DNA of 64,000 nt from Stenopsyche tienmushanensis (Eukaryota; Arthropoda; Insecta; Trichoptera; Stenopsychidae), in assembly GCA_008973525.1 (NCBI GenBank), contig WACJ01000317.1, positions 186,001 to 250,000 of the forward strand, read 5' to 3'. Shown here one piece after another: positions 12,400 through 25,749 of this stretch; position 1 is the stretch's first letter; every line of letters begins with the position of its first letter. The notes beneath the pieces are model-generated. The model did no database searches. It saw only the letters and a program-made list of their open reading frames with translations, and had not been told where the DNA came from. The position numbers and the translations under genes are program-made.

Positions 12400-12770
12400 T
12401 TACATCAAGGGTCCAGTTCGCTCCATTGTCTGTCATGAATTTGTCAAAACCTCACCGCCAGCTCCGAAAAGAAAATGGGCGTGATTGCAAAGCACATTTC
12501 TCACATCGCGATAATATAACAAGGTGGAAAAAAATTAACAATATAGTGACGCAAAAGAGTGCAAGGGTCAGATGGAAGATAGGGCTTCATGTGTGATAGA
12601 GAGAGACGTGTGTGAAAGTGTTTAGATGCCGTTTAGCGATGAATTACGAGTTTTCAAATAAGATGGCGGCACCGATTGTACAACTAATTCATTTTGTTTC
12701 CGTGCCCCGATTTATGGGTGTTGCTAAAATAAAGCATCACGACTTTACTATTATTTACTCTAAATATTCC
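12400..12770. promoter_or_regulatory. Candidate regulatory island with a Pho/YY1-type site
   Basis: A GC-richer patch contains AAGATGGCGGC at 12,660-12,670. Its complement GCCGCCATCTT matches the YY1/Pleiohomeotic consensus. Open frames here are short and look accidental. One such site can occur by chance, so a Polycomb response element is only a possibility. Confidence 0.25.
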
Positions 12771-13589
12771 AGACCACGTGAGCGCTCAGTCTCTTGTATC
12801 ATCACGCTTTTTATTCTTTGTTTAATATGCCTTTATTGGCCTCTTTTGACTCAAAGAGAAACATAACACTATCCTTGCCGTATAGAAAACCTAATAACCG
12901 GTTTTACTATAATAGTTTAAACAAAACTTCCCCTTATTGCAATGACTTACACGAAATAGAAACTTCCAAAAAATGTATTTACTACAAGAAACCCTTTTCT
13001 CAGGGGTTCATAAGCGTCAGATATAAGCAATTTCCATAAGAAAAGATTTTCACGTGACAGTTTCCCATTTGCCTTCTATATCATTATTAATCCCCTCAGT
13101 ATTTAATCTTTCAAACCCAGAAAATCCAGGTAAAACCAATCGTAAATATTTATATTTATTGATACAGTGTAATTTTTTTCACAACTTAAATATGCAAAAG
13201 AAACTTCGCCACAGAACTCGCAACAGAATCGCCTTTATAATTCATCATCCAATAAGTTTGTAGGATGAAATGACCAAGTACCAACCTTCAAAATATACGT
13301 ATCAAAATTTCATAACAATCTAACATATAGTTCACAAGTTACGGTAGTTTTAGTGACGTTATTTTTGTAATTTTAAAAATAATGGAAAATTCTGAATTTT
13401 ACCTATTATCAACACACAACGCATTGCTTTTTAATAATAAGAGAAAAATACCATTGAAACATAGCAGGCTTGTCAAGAAAAGTGTTATTCAGACTCTGAT
13501 TTTAATCATTTTGCATCAACATTTGTTCATGAGAAAGCTCTGGCCGAAGTGAGTATCGTTTGCTTATAATCGAGCGAAAATAACAATAT

Positions 13590-13815
13590 GTCGACAATTC
13601 ATATACCTGACAGAGATTGAGAAAGGAAGAACCATCAATTGCGAATATTATATGGAGTTATGGGTGCGTTTGATGGAAGTTGTGAATAAACGATCCTATA
13701 TGAAGATTTTTTTGTTCACCAAGACAATGCACCGTGTCACAAGTCGATCGCAAAAATGCCAAAATTGCACGAACTGTACTTTGAATTGCTTCCCCGTCAA
13801 CCATATTACAACGTA
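13590..13815 (+). pseudogene. mariner transposase fragment (central catalytic part)
   Basis: Frames read IYLTEIEKGRTINCEYYMEL, then WVRLMEVVNKRSYMK, and after a frameshift FFVHQDNAPCHKSIAKM and PKLHELYFELLPRQPYYN. This is the mariner (DD34D) order: the GRTIN..YY block, the HQDNAPCH motif with the second catalytic aspartate, then HELxFELLP. The following PDLAPSD motif with the third aspartate is missing; sequence diverges after PYYN. N-terminal DNA-binding domains are absent. It is a dead fragment and differs in sequence from the two other mariner relics nearby. Confidence 0.85.
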
Positions 13816-14394
13816 ATTATTTAAATAAAAATGTGGAATTTGGAAAATATTAGGCATTTTAATACGAAAATACTGGAACCAATAATTAAATTTCCCAATA
13901 AACTATATGAGAAGTTTGAATCGACACGTTCCAAAAATATATTGAAAAACCATGAAATAATTTTACCCTGTAAAATTTCATTAAAGATTTCTGTATTTAT
14001 GTTTTCACAGTTAGACTAAGTCTGAATCAAGATTAGATGCATAAATACTTCTAATCTTTCAAACAAATTTATACGGTATACACCTTATAATAAGGATCTA
14101 GAAATTAGGTCAGTATAATAACAATTATTATCTGTTATAGAATTGCTTTAAAACATTCACTCTTTTAATTTTAAACTGTAATTAAATCTATATTTCTGAC
14201 CAAAGCACACATAGACTTTGTGAACTTATATATATTAAATCATATAAGTTTCTAATTGTCAAAAAGTCAAACTACTTCATCTAAAAGAATTTTGAATAGA
14301 CTTTAAACCTTTATATAAGTTAAAACTTGCATTCTTCACGCTTAGTAATTGTATGTCATTTGGGATTTGTATCTTGCCAGCTCCTTCCTTCACT

Positions 14395-14885
14395 TCAGAG
14401 CCTCTTTCTGCACCTGCTCGTCGGTTGAAAATTTAATTTATGTGTTCTTTCAGGGAGGGAAAAAAGGTGGTAATCTGAAAGCGCCAAGTCTAGGGAATAT
14501 GGAAGATGGTTAAAAACATCCCAAGCAAATAAGTCCAAGAGTGCCTTAGTAGCTAAGGGTGTTTTAGAGCAGGCGTTGTTGTGCAACAAGTACTCGTCTC
14601 GTCAGCATACACCTCCTTTTGTTTTGAATGCTTATTTTGAGTTTTCTAATGTCTCCCAATATTGTTGTGCATTGATGTGCTCCCTCTGAAGTAGAAATTC
14701 GACCAAAATTAGGCCTTTTTGTTCCCAAAACACTGAGGCCATGATTTTTTTGCTTGAAATTGTGGTTTTGAATTTTTTGGCAGATAGCGAATTGGTGTGC
14801 TATCACTGTGACGTCTCTTTGATTCAGAAGTTTAATAAGCCACCCATTTTTTCATATTTCCAATCACAATAGAACTCAGAAAATC
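14395..14885 (-). pseudogene. mariner transposase fragment, second catalytic Asp changed to Asn
   Basis: Minus-strand frames give KKIMASVFWEQKGLILVEFL, then REHINAQQYWETLENSK, then after a stop and frameshift LLHNNACSKTPLATKALLDL and FAWDVFNHLPYSLDLALSDY with HLF following. These match the mariner blocks MASVFWD..G..LVEFLP, INA..Y..TL, LLHDNARPHT and HPPYSPDLAPSDYHLF. The second catalytic aspartate (HDNA) reads HNNA here, while the third (SDYHLF) is kept. Stops and the lost residue show it is inactive. Weaker matching sequence extends upstream toward 14,885. Confidence 0.85.
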
Positions 14886-14889
14886 CCCA

Positions 14890-15780
14890 ATTTCAAGTTA
14901 ATTTCAAATCTTTCACGCAATTGGACACTACAACATAAATTTACATACTACCATGTTCCTGCTATGCTCGCTTTGTCAGGAAATGCTCTTCTACTACTCA
15001 GCATGACCAACTCTTAAAAAATAAAAAACCACAGACTGTCATTGTCACAGTACACTTACTTTCTGGATATTTCTCGTAGTATATTTTGTACGTTAGTTTG
15101 TTTACCTATTTCATCGGCGGGAAGAAATTAAACCTTTCATGAATAAAAGGGTTAAAATTGTTTTTTTAAATTGAAAATAATCTAATGATATTCTAAGTAA
15201 AACTATTTTCAATTATATGCAACCCTTACATACATCCAAATTATTGATTTAACCTATCTATTATTCAATATATATGAGAATATTAATCTTTTCAGTCCAA
15301 AAATAAAAATATTAAGTTTTTATGACATATTTTTTTTAATAAAAATAACATCAATCTCACACATTTATGCTCGTACATATAAAAATTGATGGTCGTGAAT
15401 TAGGGATTGAAAAACTAATTTACAATTTTAACTCTAATATGATTTGTGCAACGATCTACTTATCATTTTTTATCAATATGCTTTTATTAAAATTACATGC
15501 TATATTAAAAGGATCGACACCATAATCTTTAATTATGAAGTTGAGGAAATTTATTTGGTGCAAGAAAATTTCTTTCGAAATCTCATAAATTAAATCTTCA
15601 GCTCAATGAGCTCATTTTCCCATCGAAGGCTCTTACGAGAACGCAAAAGCACATTATTTTAATACGTTACTCGTACAACAAGTATGTTTAAAGAATAAAT
15701 CGATCATTATTCAGTTTACAAAATTAAAACGCCTTTTAATAAAATGTAAAATCTTTTGCTACACACGGGACTAAACACTT
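14890..15780. other. AT-rich intergenic DNA, no gene seen
   Basis: Possibly the decayed N-terminal part of the adjacent mariner near 14,900-15,120, but no readable block remains. Otherwise no feature. Confidence 0.4.
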
Positions 15781-15789
15781 TATAAAGGG

Positions 15790-16130
15790 TCAATAGCTGG
15801 TAATAAATTGGCTTCAAAGTCCCAGGACAATCAACCGTAGGAGATCTTCGCGAGAGTGATCAAAAACTTTACGTCATCCCTGGCAAGAAGTCCATGGGCA
15901 GAATGTCGAGCGGGCGCAGGCCGGACCGGTCAGCTATTAACGACCCACCTCGTTTTAATATTAAAAGCGGGGATTAAAATACAGGGGGGTTCAGAGGTTA
16001 ACCTTGTTTTCAATACGAGAACACTATAATTAAGTATAATTTATCTTTAATGGGGAACTTTAGATTGCGACGCCGCATCTCGAGGATGTCACGATAAAGT
16101 GATGTACTCGAAAATTCACAAACGTATCGA
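15790..16130. promoter_or_regulatory. GC-richer non-coding island (candidate regulatory DNA)
   Basis: A patch around GTCGAGCGGGCGCAGGCCGG stands out from AT-rich flanks. No open frame is convincing on either strand. Regulatory function is inferred only from composition. Confidence 0.25.
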
Positions 16131-17028
16131 GTCAATATTTTTTGCCAAATTCACACGGACGATCTTCGGCAGAATGAAAGTGTTAACCCAACAACAAATA
16201 TGTAATTTCGGCGAAGATTTTAGATAATCGAAATGTTGAAAATCTCTTTATTACCGCCGAATATTTGATCGACGATTTTGTGATGAATTTCGATCCACAA
16301 TGCTTTAAATATCATTTTTATTTATAATCATCACGAATCACCCATGGCCATGAAATTACGATCTTAGTGAACGTTTCGTATTGAAAATATTTCGATATTA
16401 CTATCAAATGCTTTTTAAAACATAAATCTACAATCGATTTCCTTGAATACTTCATAATAAATTATATTAATCTTATCATAATATGATATAACGAACAATA
16501 TAGAAAAATAGAGCAGGTTTGAAACACACCAATCGTCGATCTCTCTCGATACATAAATCAATATTTCACAGTTTTCCATTTTACGATGTTTACGTAAACG
16601 TTTTATTACACATTATGAAATCTTCGAGATTTAATGACAGCATATAGCAAACAACATATGCTTTGTAGTCCATATTCTATAGTACTTAAAATTAAATAGG
16701 CTTAATTTTTTAGTCGAGTAAAGACAAAAACTGTTTTATAACAAACAAAAACCGGTGATTTTATACAAACATCATCAATAAATTGGAGCAATAAATGACT
16801 ATGGAAAATTTCCATATGCCATAATTTAAGTTGTAAAAATTACCAAAGCTTGTTTTATGTTGTGGTTTTGGATATTTATAATGTGATGTTATTATGCACA
16901 AGTATACATTCAAAATATTTTATTATAAATCTTTTATCAGGATAAGATTTTTTTGTTGCTGTGGAAGATCTATAAAGGCAGTCCATAATTTCGTGCGCAT
17001 TAATATTGCATGCATTGGGTTCGACATT

Positions 17029-17172
17029 CTTAAAAATCTTGTGGAGTCAGAGCCAAAATTAAAAGTGGATCAGATCGCAGAAAGGATAGATTCATTTCAT
17101 GTAACAGTCTTTTGCCATTTAAAGGAAATTGGGAAAATATCCAAGCTACAGATACAGACCAAGGATAGATAA
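17029..17172 (+). pseudogene. mariner transposase N-terminal helix-turn-helix fragment
   Basis: The frame reads LKNLVESEPKLKVDQIAERI, then DSFHVTVFCHLKEIGKISK. This matches the second helix-turn-helix of mariner transposases (L..LVE.NP.L.V.ELAE.L..SH.TI..HLKEIGK). The catalytic domain does not follow. The strong HLKEIGK match makes the family call fairly safe; the copy is truncated and dead. Confidence 0.75.
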
Positions 17173-17599
17173 AGATAAGCAACCAATTCCAACAGCAATG
17201 GTGTTATTCGTTTAATTTTTAAAAATATTAAGGGTATATTTTTTAAGGTCAGTAATAATAGTGTTAATCCTTTCGATTTCCCAAATATGAATTATTACAT
17301 GAATTATTTTTCCCAATTTGGGGGGTTTCAGCGTTTTGTTTAAATCTAAATAAATAAATACTAACCCAATAAAAATATGAAGAATTGCTACTTATTGGTT
17401 TGATTTTCTCTTAATAAAAATTGTTTTGAATTTTCTAAAATTTTTAGAAAGATGTTGCCGACCGTTCGGTGTTATTTGATGAATTTGAATCGTGATTAGG
17501 TATGATGCGACTTTCCTATCATGCCCACATCCAATACGATGGAATGGTGTTGTGTATGGTGGTGCTATGATTTGATTTGGATAGTTGGATGTGGAGGTG

Positions 17600-17900
17600 T
17601 GTGAGGTGTGGTGAAGTTGGGCAATTGGCCGCGAGGTGGCACGAGCTCGTTACAGAATATAAAATATAGCGGCGGAGGTGTGCTCCATCCCTCCTCCTCA
17701 GATCAACCTCACGATTTCCACTTATCACAAACTCACTTATTCTCTCATCTTCACACCTGGCCCCCCTCACCCCCCCAGCACACCAGGGTTTCATCCCGAT
17801 TGTGCCCAACATGGCCATCTACATCAACCTGTCCACTTATGTGCCTCCAAGCTGAGAATCGACGTCTTCTTCGTAGACGCCATCGTGAGAAAACGATGAA
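17600..17900 (+). other. Candidate exon or exon relic of unknown identity
   Basis: After a pyrimidine-rich tract ending in CAG (17,778), the frame from 17,781 reads HQGFIPIVPNMA, then IYINLSTYVPPS and a TGA at 17,853-17,855. Third codon positions are mostly G or C, unusual for this AT-rich window. In another frame the next stretch reads KLRIDVFFVDAIVRKR and stops at 17,897-17,899, again with GC-rich third positions. This could be a real terminal exon ending at the first stop, or a decayed coding sequence with one frameshift. A TATAAAAT lies upstream near 17,660. I do not recognise the protein, and an upstream partner exon was not found. Confidence 0.3.
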
Positions 17901-20900
17901 AACTTTCAAGCATGAGCTAATGATTTATGCTTAAAAAAATATTAAAAATATACATACATGCTAAATATAATCCATTTTTTTAAACTTTAAAAAATCATAT
18001 TAGGAAAAATTGGATGCATTTCTACAAAGCATAAATATCATTTAAATAAGTAACATTCACATACACTTAAATCAACTGAAATATTAAAATAAATTTAATA
18101 TCTTACTGATTTTTTAAAACGCTTTAGGACTTTAGCAAATGCCATGAAATATGACATGCTGGGAAAAATAAGTCGTGATCATAAAAAGGTAAATACATAA
18201 GCATTTCAAATGGCAACATGGCATGTCGCAAAGTAAATTGATGAAAATGTATGAAGATTGTTATGAAATAATATTTTTTATGACATTATCTACAAAGGAA
18301 AAAGCTAGACGTTACATTTTTGGAAGAGTTCTGAATTTTAGAACCAAGACGAATATCTTAAATATTTTCACCACAGTAACAAGTTTAAAGAATTGTGCGC
18401 CTATGAGTGATTAATTTGCAGCAATATCATTTAAACATAGGGACATCCAAATGCAACACTTAGACGTCAGCAATGTGTAATATTTACATGTAACATCTTT
18501 TTCAAATGACATAAGCATTTTTTTGTTGCACAAAATTTTACCATAATTATGAATTAATTTTTATGAAAGTATCCCAAAATTAAGTAAATACAATCGTTTC
18601 CTTTTTCATTTTAAGAATAACAACTAAGACAATTTAATTTGAAGTTCAGTCATTTATAAATGATATTATTTTGTCGCACGCGGTACCCATTTTCACCCGC
18701 TACGACGCCAATCCACGTGTGTCATCACCCACCTAAAATGTGTTAAGAAGAAGCTCAGAATAGCAACAAATTCAGATTATTTTCTATCTAGTGACTAAAA
18801 GTTTGATTAGTGAGCCTCGTTTTCTTCGTATGATTCATTTTGATGATATCAAACTACAGCATCTTGCCTTAAATATTATGAATTTTGCATGGTTTTATAT
18901 TTGGATACAAATTTTATTTATTGAGTTTTTATATATTAATAGTATAACTGAGAGGATTATTTTGGTTGAACGAATTTGCCTATGGTTATCTGATTTGCAA
19001 TTATAATTAAAATGCAATTTTAATCTTATGAAAACTTACTAATAGATCTTCTATTAAGATAATGTTCCTTAAAATAATATCCTCATTATCTAATCAGTAT
19101 ATAGCAATATGATTCTTCGTATTATTTTTAGTTTTCTTAGTGTTGAAATACTTTAGTAAATTTAGATATGAATATAAGTCGATCTTAGTGTTTTTAATAT
19201 TAACCTCATTTATAGTCATGTTAATAAGGTTTCAATAGAAGCAAGTAGTGCAACGTAGATGAGAAAACAACTGCTATCGTAAAGTTCTCCAAGAAAATAC
19301 TTGGAAAGCTTGCATAAAGCATGCAGCATTAGAAAGCTCTAAGCAAATTGCCTTAAATGGCGGTAATTAATCTGCAAGAAATATCTCAATTAGAATATCC
19401 TTACAGTGTGCATATCTGATACCAGGAACTGCGCCACGATCTAGATGATTGGAGTTAAAAATGAGGCGAAGTGGTAGATATGGGTCTGCAGGTATGATCA
19501 GGCATAGGTGGAGGCTTAAGTCAGATTTAAGTTGGCACGTTGAATTAACAAGGTTCCGAGGCGAGTGGGCCGTAACCGATATTATCTGAGTGTTGCCTCC
19601 CCGGCCCAGTACCGCCCAGTCAGAAAACAGGCGTGAAGATTAACGGAGATCTAACAGTACACATACACCTCTCCCTGCCCTATAATCTCAAACTGCTTAT
19701 ACAAATTTGTACGTAGATCCTTATCCAAAATCTAATACTACTCTTTATAATTGCTATAGTTTTAGACAGTTCCGTGATATTCCCATCGGACTGGAGATAT
19801 AACAGCTTGCAACCCACTCCTTTCACCCTCGGTCTGGAAAGGCGCAAAATTAACAAAGAAACTTTATAATGCAATAATCACAATTTTAATAAGTAACAAT
19901 ATTTTGAATAAATATTGATTATAACAAATAAATAACTAGATGTTAAACCATCATCAAAATCAGACTGGAATATTGAAAATTGTAAAAACAATTAAACTTA
20001 TCAGATCAATTTTCTTTATCTAAATGGTTGATCATTACTAAATAATACTCCATAAATCACTACTTATGAATTATAAAACATATTATAGAAAATCCGTCCT
20101 GAATATTAAAATTTGGATCAAAATTGCAAGCACACAAAGTCAAAAAATCATTAAAAGATTTGACGATATCAAAATTTATTTTTTGAAAGCTTTTAACGAC
20201 TTTAATGATTCCAAAATTTAACCACAAATTTGCATAATTATTAGAGTTTTATTGTAAATATTCGGTTTCAAAATTAATCGTATTTCATGCCGATAATATT
20301 AAGGATTTCGAAGTTCAATAAATCCGCCTTTTATTAAGCTAATAATGATATCTCTATCGTGGTTTATATATTATTTTTTTTTTTTTGGTAAAAATCTGCA
20401 AGAATTATGATTGATAAACATTTTTTATAATATAAACGAAAAATTTTGAAACCTGTGACATTTTTTAATTATCCAATAAATATGTCATTCAATCAACTTT
20501 TTTGCATATTTAAATGATTTGTATTTGTATGGTATTTACATAATTTTACACTATAAAAAAGGATCATCGTGTAATTTTTGTAGTTTGTGATTTTAGAAGA
20601 CGTCCATCAATCACTTATAGACAGATCTATACTTATCTATCTGACATCTGAGTCGATGTGCTACCCACAAGTTTAATAGCAGTGTGCTAAAATTAAAATA
20701 AAATGTGGCATGAATAATTGATTTTATTTAAATGCTGAGTTCTCGAAGGAGACTCGTAATTTGAAAATAGCAGGACGAGTTGTCCTAGAAGGAATAATTT
20801 GCATCGGTCGATAAATAAATATATGTTATGTGCGTGTAAGAGGAGGCATGTATCACAAAGCATTCCCACACCTACGATCGAAGTGCCCAATAAATCTCGA

Positions 20901-20930
20901 CGGCATCGCAATCTCACACCAAAGCCTTGT
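17901..20930. other. Mostly AT-rich intergenic DNA
   Basis: No gene is supported. A GC-richer patch at about 19,440-19,680 (with GGCGTGAAGATTAACGGAG) may be the end of an old repeat, but no second copy was found in the window. Confidence 0.4.
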
Positions 20931-21330
20931 TTTGTTATTTGTTACCGGTGTACCGAGTTATTGTTATCAGCAGTCTGGTCTCCTTGCTGTTGGTTTTTAA
21001 CAACCCTTCTTTTCTCCGGCGGGTCCTCGGCCTTCTTTCCGGTCCTCGCATGCTAAGGAGGGGGAGGGCCGGTAATGAGTAAGGAGAGATTAATCTTTCG
21101 CTCTGAGGAGGAGGAGTGTTACTGGCCGCAACGAGACCGCGCTAAAGATGGGACGATTGTAATTAAAAATCCCGTTGCCCGCGATGGACCTCGATTTATG
21201 TATATGAAAAAGCGATCGGAAACCTTTCCGATGCTCTAGCCATTTTAATTTATCGACGTAAAAATCGTTACGATCCGGAGATAATCTGCACTTACCGATC
21301 GAATAAATCATTCTTAAATGGTTCGGACGT
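20930..21330. promoter_or_regulatory. GC-richer non-coding island (candidate regulatory DNA)
   Basis: Pyrimidine-rich then purine-rich DNA with GC well above background. The longer open frames on the two strands overlap and match nothing known. Function is inferred only. Confidence 0.22.
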
Positions 21331-22860
21331 AGATCTACAATCATGAGCTCAAATCTAGACAATGCAAACACATATTTTACAAACCTTTTATTTGAACGCG
21401 CTAAAAGTACTAAAAACACAAGTATGGTTTTCCGCAAACGAAAATAAACTGATGGATTATATATTTAATTTGAGATTCATACATGATGTCACTGTAGCAT
21501 GTCTATCATCAGTGGGAAGCCTTGCAGCAATATTTATAATCATCATAAGCACGCGACATCATAATTAGCTTGTATTGTAGAATAAGTGATTTTTTTATTT
21601 TTATCTCTTTTGTACTGCTATGATAATCCATCTATCTTAAAATGTAAGAATTTTTAATCTATTTCTTAACTCGTAGGAAAATTCATTCAACACCTCATGC
21701 CAATCGATGAATTCCTCTTAAAGGCGTATTCTAGTTTAAAAGCTGTCATTCAGAGCAGAGATGCTTATAGGGGCAGAGTCCCTGGTCTGCGCCCGACTAT
21801 CACGAGCACTGCAGGATGCTCGAACTACACGTAGATCTGATTGATTTCGGAGAAGGTCGGGTGTGGATGGAAACGCACTCTTATTAAAAATTATCTTAAT
21901 TTTATGTGGGGAAAGATTACAACCACTAGATTACAAAAGAGCTTGCAGGAAGAATATCTCTTCTCGCAGGCAATACTATTAGTTGGCTCTCTATTCTTGT
22001 TTCCTGCAATCAGCAATCAGCTTCCATTGATGATACGCGGGGAAGAAGGAGAATTTAATTAAAGTTTTATTTTTAAAATATGTTGGCAATTGATTAGTTT
22101 GATTCTGTATAGTGAACTTGAAAAATGTAGTCTTAAACTGCATGGACTTTCAACAAATAAAATAGATTTATTGTTTGTCTAGACATCATTTCAATCTAAC
22201 TTACATCTAATCAAATAATAACTTCTTCCAACTCGATGAGTTTCTAATGTTTCATTACTTGAACCAAAACACAAATCTAATATAACTTGCCTGTAAATCT
22301 TTTTATCTTCCACTCTTATCCTAAATTTTAAAAATATTAATTTACATTTCTATTGAAACAGAGTTGTAAATCATTTTAAAAATAATACTACTTTTTTACA
22401 CAACATATACATATGGTTAAATCATTCACATTAAGAAATCTGAATGTAGATGAGATTTTATTAACATGTAATATTAGAAATACTACACAATTAATATAAA
22501 ACTGATTGATTCATAATTACTCGATCTAGGTACAATCTCATATTTTGGATCATTAAAGTCTGCCTAGAAGTGATTAGTTTACTACAAACCACCATATGAA
22601 AATCCTTTATCTCTCAAAAACTATCTAATGGAGATCCTATATTTTTCCGAATAAAGAAATTAAATATCTTATTTAAATGCTAGCTATGTAAATTTTTATT
22701 ATTTATAATATTCTTTGGATTATTCAATAGGGTAAATGGACAATTTTATAGTCTATGTATTATCAAACTGCATAAACAAATCAGGCATATTTATATTTCT
22801 ATCGGCGTCTTTATTGTATATGAAAACTTATTTTAACTCTATGAACGGTATTTATTTATT
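21331..22860. other. AT-rich intergenic DNA, no gene seen
   Basis: No coding, RNA or repeat structure that I can support. Confidence 0.4.
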
Positions 22861-22889
22861 TTATTAGCGTTTGTTGTTTTACTTCGCTT

Positions 22890-23450
22890 AAGTTATAAGT
22901 ATCGCTTTACGTCTCGCCAATCGTTGGTTTTTAGCACCTGACTAAAGTAACAGATCGATCGAAGTGGATGGTAACTGCATGGATGATATTTTAAAGATTT
23001 CTCACTTGTTTATGACTTTGGTAAAATGATGTATGCACTTTCTCAGAAAAACGTAGATTCGCGCCTCGGACCCGATAACTTATAATGTGGCATTTAATCG
23101 CTTTTTTCTCCGAGACGTGCCTCAATTCCCCAACTGGGCACATTTCAAAACGATAATTAAACCGGTGCAATCGATTGTTTAAAATACAACAGGCGCGTTA
23201 GTTTAAAATCGTCATTAACGCGTGCCTTGGGTCGAAAAAAGAGGATTTCTTTTAAAGCACGATCGTTTTGGTATCCTTCGAAAATGTCTCCAATTAATGA
23301 AGTCACCCGATGTGGAAAGGCTCCGGGACAAGGATCGAAACCAACCCTGTATGGAGCTTGTGAACGACACGCTATGCTACCGACCCAGTGGCAATTAAAA
23401 GATTCCGAGAAGAATCCACAATATAAAACTGGGAGAGATAACAAATAAAA
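22890..23450. promoter_or_regulatory. GC-richer non-coding island (candidate regulatory DNA)
   Basis: Balanced composition between about 22,900 and 23,430, bounded by AT-rich DNA. Overlapping frames on both strands read through by chance but resemble no protein. Confidence 0.22.
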
Positions 23451-25740
23451 CTATTAAATTTGACTTTCATGCACAAATGTCCCTTTTGTTTTATACTCAA
23501 TAATCCTGGATTGGAAAATAATAAAAATATGTTGGTAATCGCTTTGATATTCAAATGTATTTGGATGAAACTTAGCAAAAAAGGAGAGCTAACGAAAGAG
23601 TTTTTGGCTTGATTTTTATAATATATCTATTAAATTGAACCACTCAAACATTATCTAAATTGGTCTTCGAATTTAAATTGTTAAAGTCTGTCAAATGCAT
23701 AATTTATTAATAGTATCATAATTTAGTAAGTCATGTTTTCAAATTTAATAATCGCTAGAAAACCCATACAAAAGTGTTTGACAAACGCTCCATAGAAATA
23801 AGTGATTTCAATCATGTTCTATTTTAATTAGATTTATTTTCGAGATCATTGCATAAGAAGTATATGAGTATTCTCTAAAAAATATATCATTGTGCTTTTG
23901 TATCCAATTTTTCCTGGTTGCTTTATAGGATATTTTTTAATGTAAAGGAATTTTGCGTTTTGATAATGAAAACTACGACTCAAGTCATTCTTGTTTTTGT
24001 TTACACCCTTAATAATGGCTTTTATTTGCTTTAACTTATAATTAAAAATATAATTATGCTACAATACATTTACTTAGTTTATATAATTGCAAAATAAATA
24101 CAACATAATGTATTCTAGTAAATATACCTAAGAAGACCTTTTTACTAATAATGTTCATCAATCATCAATTTCTCTTTTTCCATTATGATTTGCTGTAAAA
24201 ATGATATGATTTATATCCAAACAGGATTAATGCACAAACCGTTTTTCACTATTTCATGATTATTACTATTAATGTTCGTGCAAAGCTTTGTTTGTTAATC
24301 GGTGAAAGGAATATTGATCTACGATCGTTTACAATCGAACATTTCTCATACTGTAAAGTTCTTTTTACCATTTTAAATTCCTCAAAATCATCTATAGTAC
24401 TTTTTAATCACAAAACTACAGTCACAAATATCACTATTTATGTAACATTGTTACATAAATAAGGGTTTATTTCTTTATCAAACTTTTGAAACCGTTATAT
24501 TAATATTAATAATAGAAGTTCAATGCTATGTCTATTTTCTAATTATTTAGATAATGAATATATTCTAGTTAAATGGGATTAAATAGACGCTAAATAGTTG
24601 TTATTCAATTAAAACTGGCCGCAGTCTTAAGTAAATTTAACTTCTCTGCCAATCGAGGCACGGCAGATAATGTGTTAAAACAGACATCCCATCGTAATAC
24701 ACGTAAATCCTCAGTTGCCTCGAAAGGAAATAAAAATATCGAAGCCACCTGGCAGTGGAAAAAATAACAAAACTAAAACATTTAGGTCGTGTTAATTTAA
24801 AAGATATTCAAATGTATCGAAGAATAACCTATCCAGCTCTGATGCTAATGGAACGATACACTGTTTATATAGAATACCAAAAAAGGATGAATTTAACATT
24901 CGGGCCGAGACATTCTTTCCCCAAGTTGAAAGCATGCCAAATTATATCATGGAAAACTGCATCGAGATTCGATTTTGGATGAAGCTCTCGTAATACAAAA
25001 TGTCATCATAAATAGATTTTAAATCATCGAGATGCTATTAAATTGCCCAAATATAACTTTTCCTATTATTATATCTTTAAAATACATATTCTACTTTGAA
25101 TCGATTGGATATTATCAAATACTGATTTTAATCGACATTATCTTAAAAATATTATTTTTTTGAAATGTTCATGAATTTTTTCTCAAGACAAATTTAGATA
25201 TTATACTAACCAGAATGAAAAGCCAGCTTTGCAGTCCAGGAGATGATCTGAAAAATATGATTTTATCTATCTAGCTACATATGTGTAGATTTATGAACAA
25301 AGTATGTAAATCAATATCAATAACTAGATCATCTCTAATCCATTGAAGCGAAATACAAATGGAAAGGTACATTTTTTTTATCACAGAACTCTTCAAAGAG
25401 TGGATTAAACTTAAAGATATACTACAATCACTCTAATAAGTTCGTAGTATTTTTTTAGAAGAAATTAAAAAAAAACGACCCCAAATGAAGAAGAAAAAAG
25501 TATAAAGTGAAACTTAAGCCTACAAACTTATTTTTAATTAACAATGATGTTTTGAAGTGTAACATAAAAAGCTCGTAACTATCAACATTTTGATTGCTAT
25601 AAAATATTAAGTCGGAAATATTTGTGACATTTCATTATATAAAAAGCATGATTTTTTTATAGTCATCGAATATCTTAAGATTGAAGTTGATCAATTTTTA
25701 GGATTAAAAGAGGTAGCATAATAAGAATTGATGGGCTCTT
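23451..25740. other. AT-rich intergenic DNA, no gene seen
   Basis: The only notable structure is a near-continuous palindrome at 24,435-24,461. Open frames are short and uninformative. Confidence 0.4.
24435..24461. repeat. Perfect 13-bp inverted repeat with 1-nt spacer
   Basis: Arms TATTTATGTAACA and TGTTACATAAATA pair without mismatch around a single T. Both strands are equivalent, so orientation is not defined. It could be a chance AT-rich palindrome, a dimeric protein-binding site or a foldback scar. Confidence 0.8.
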
Positions 25741-25749
25741 CACTATAGG

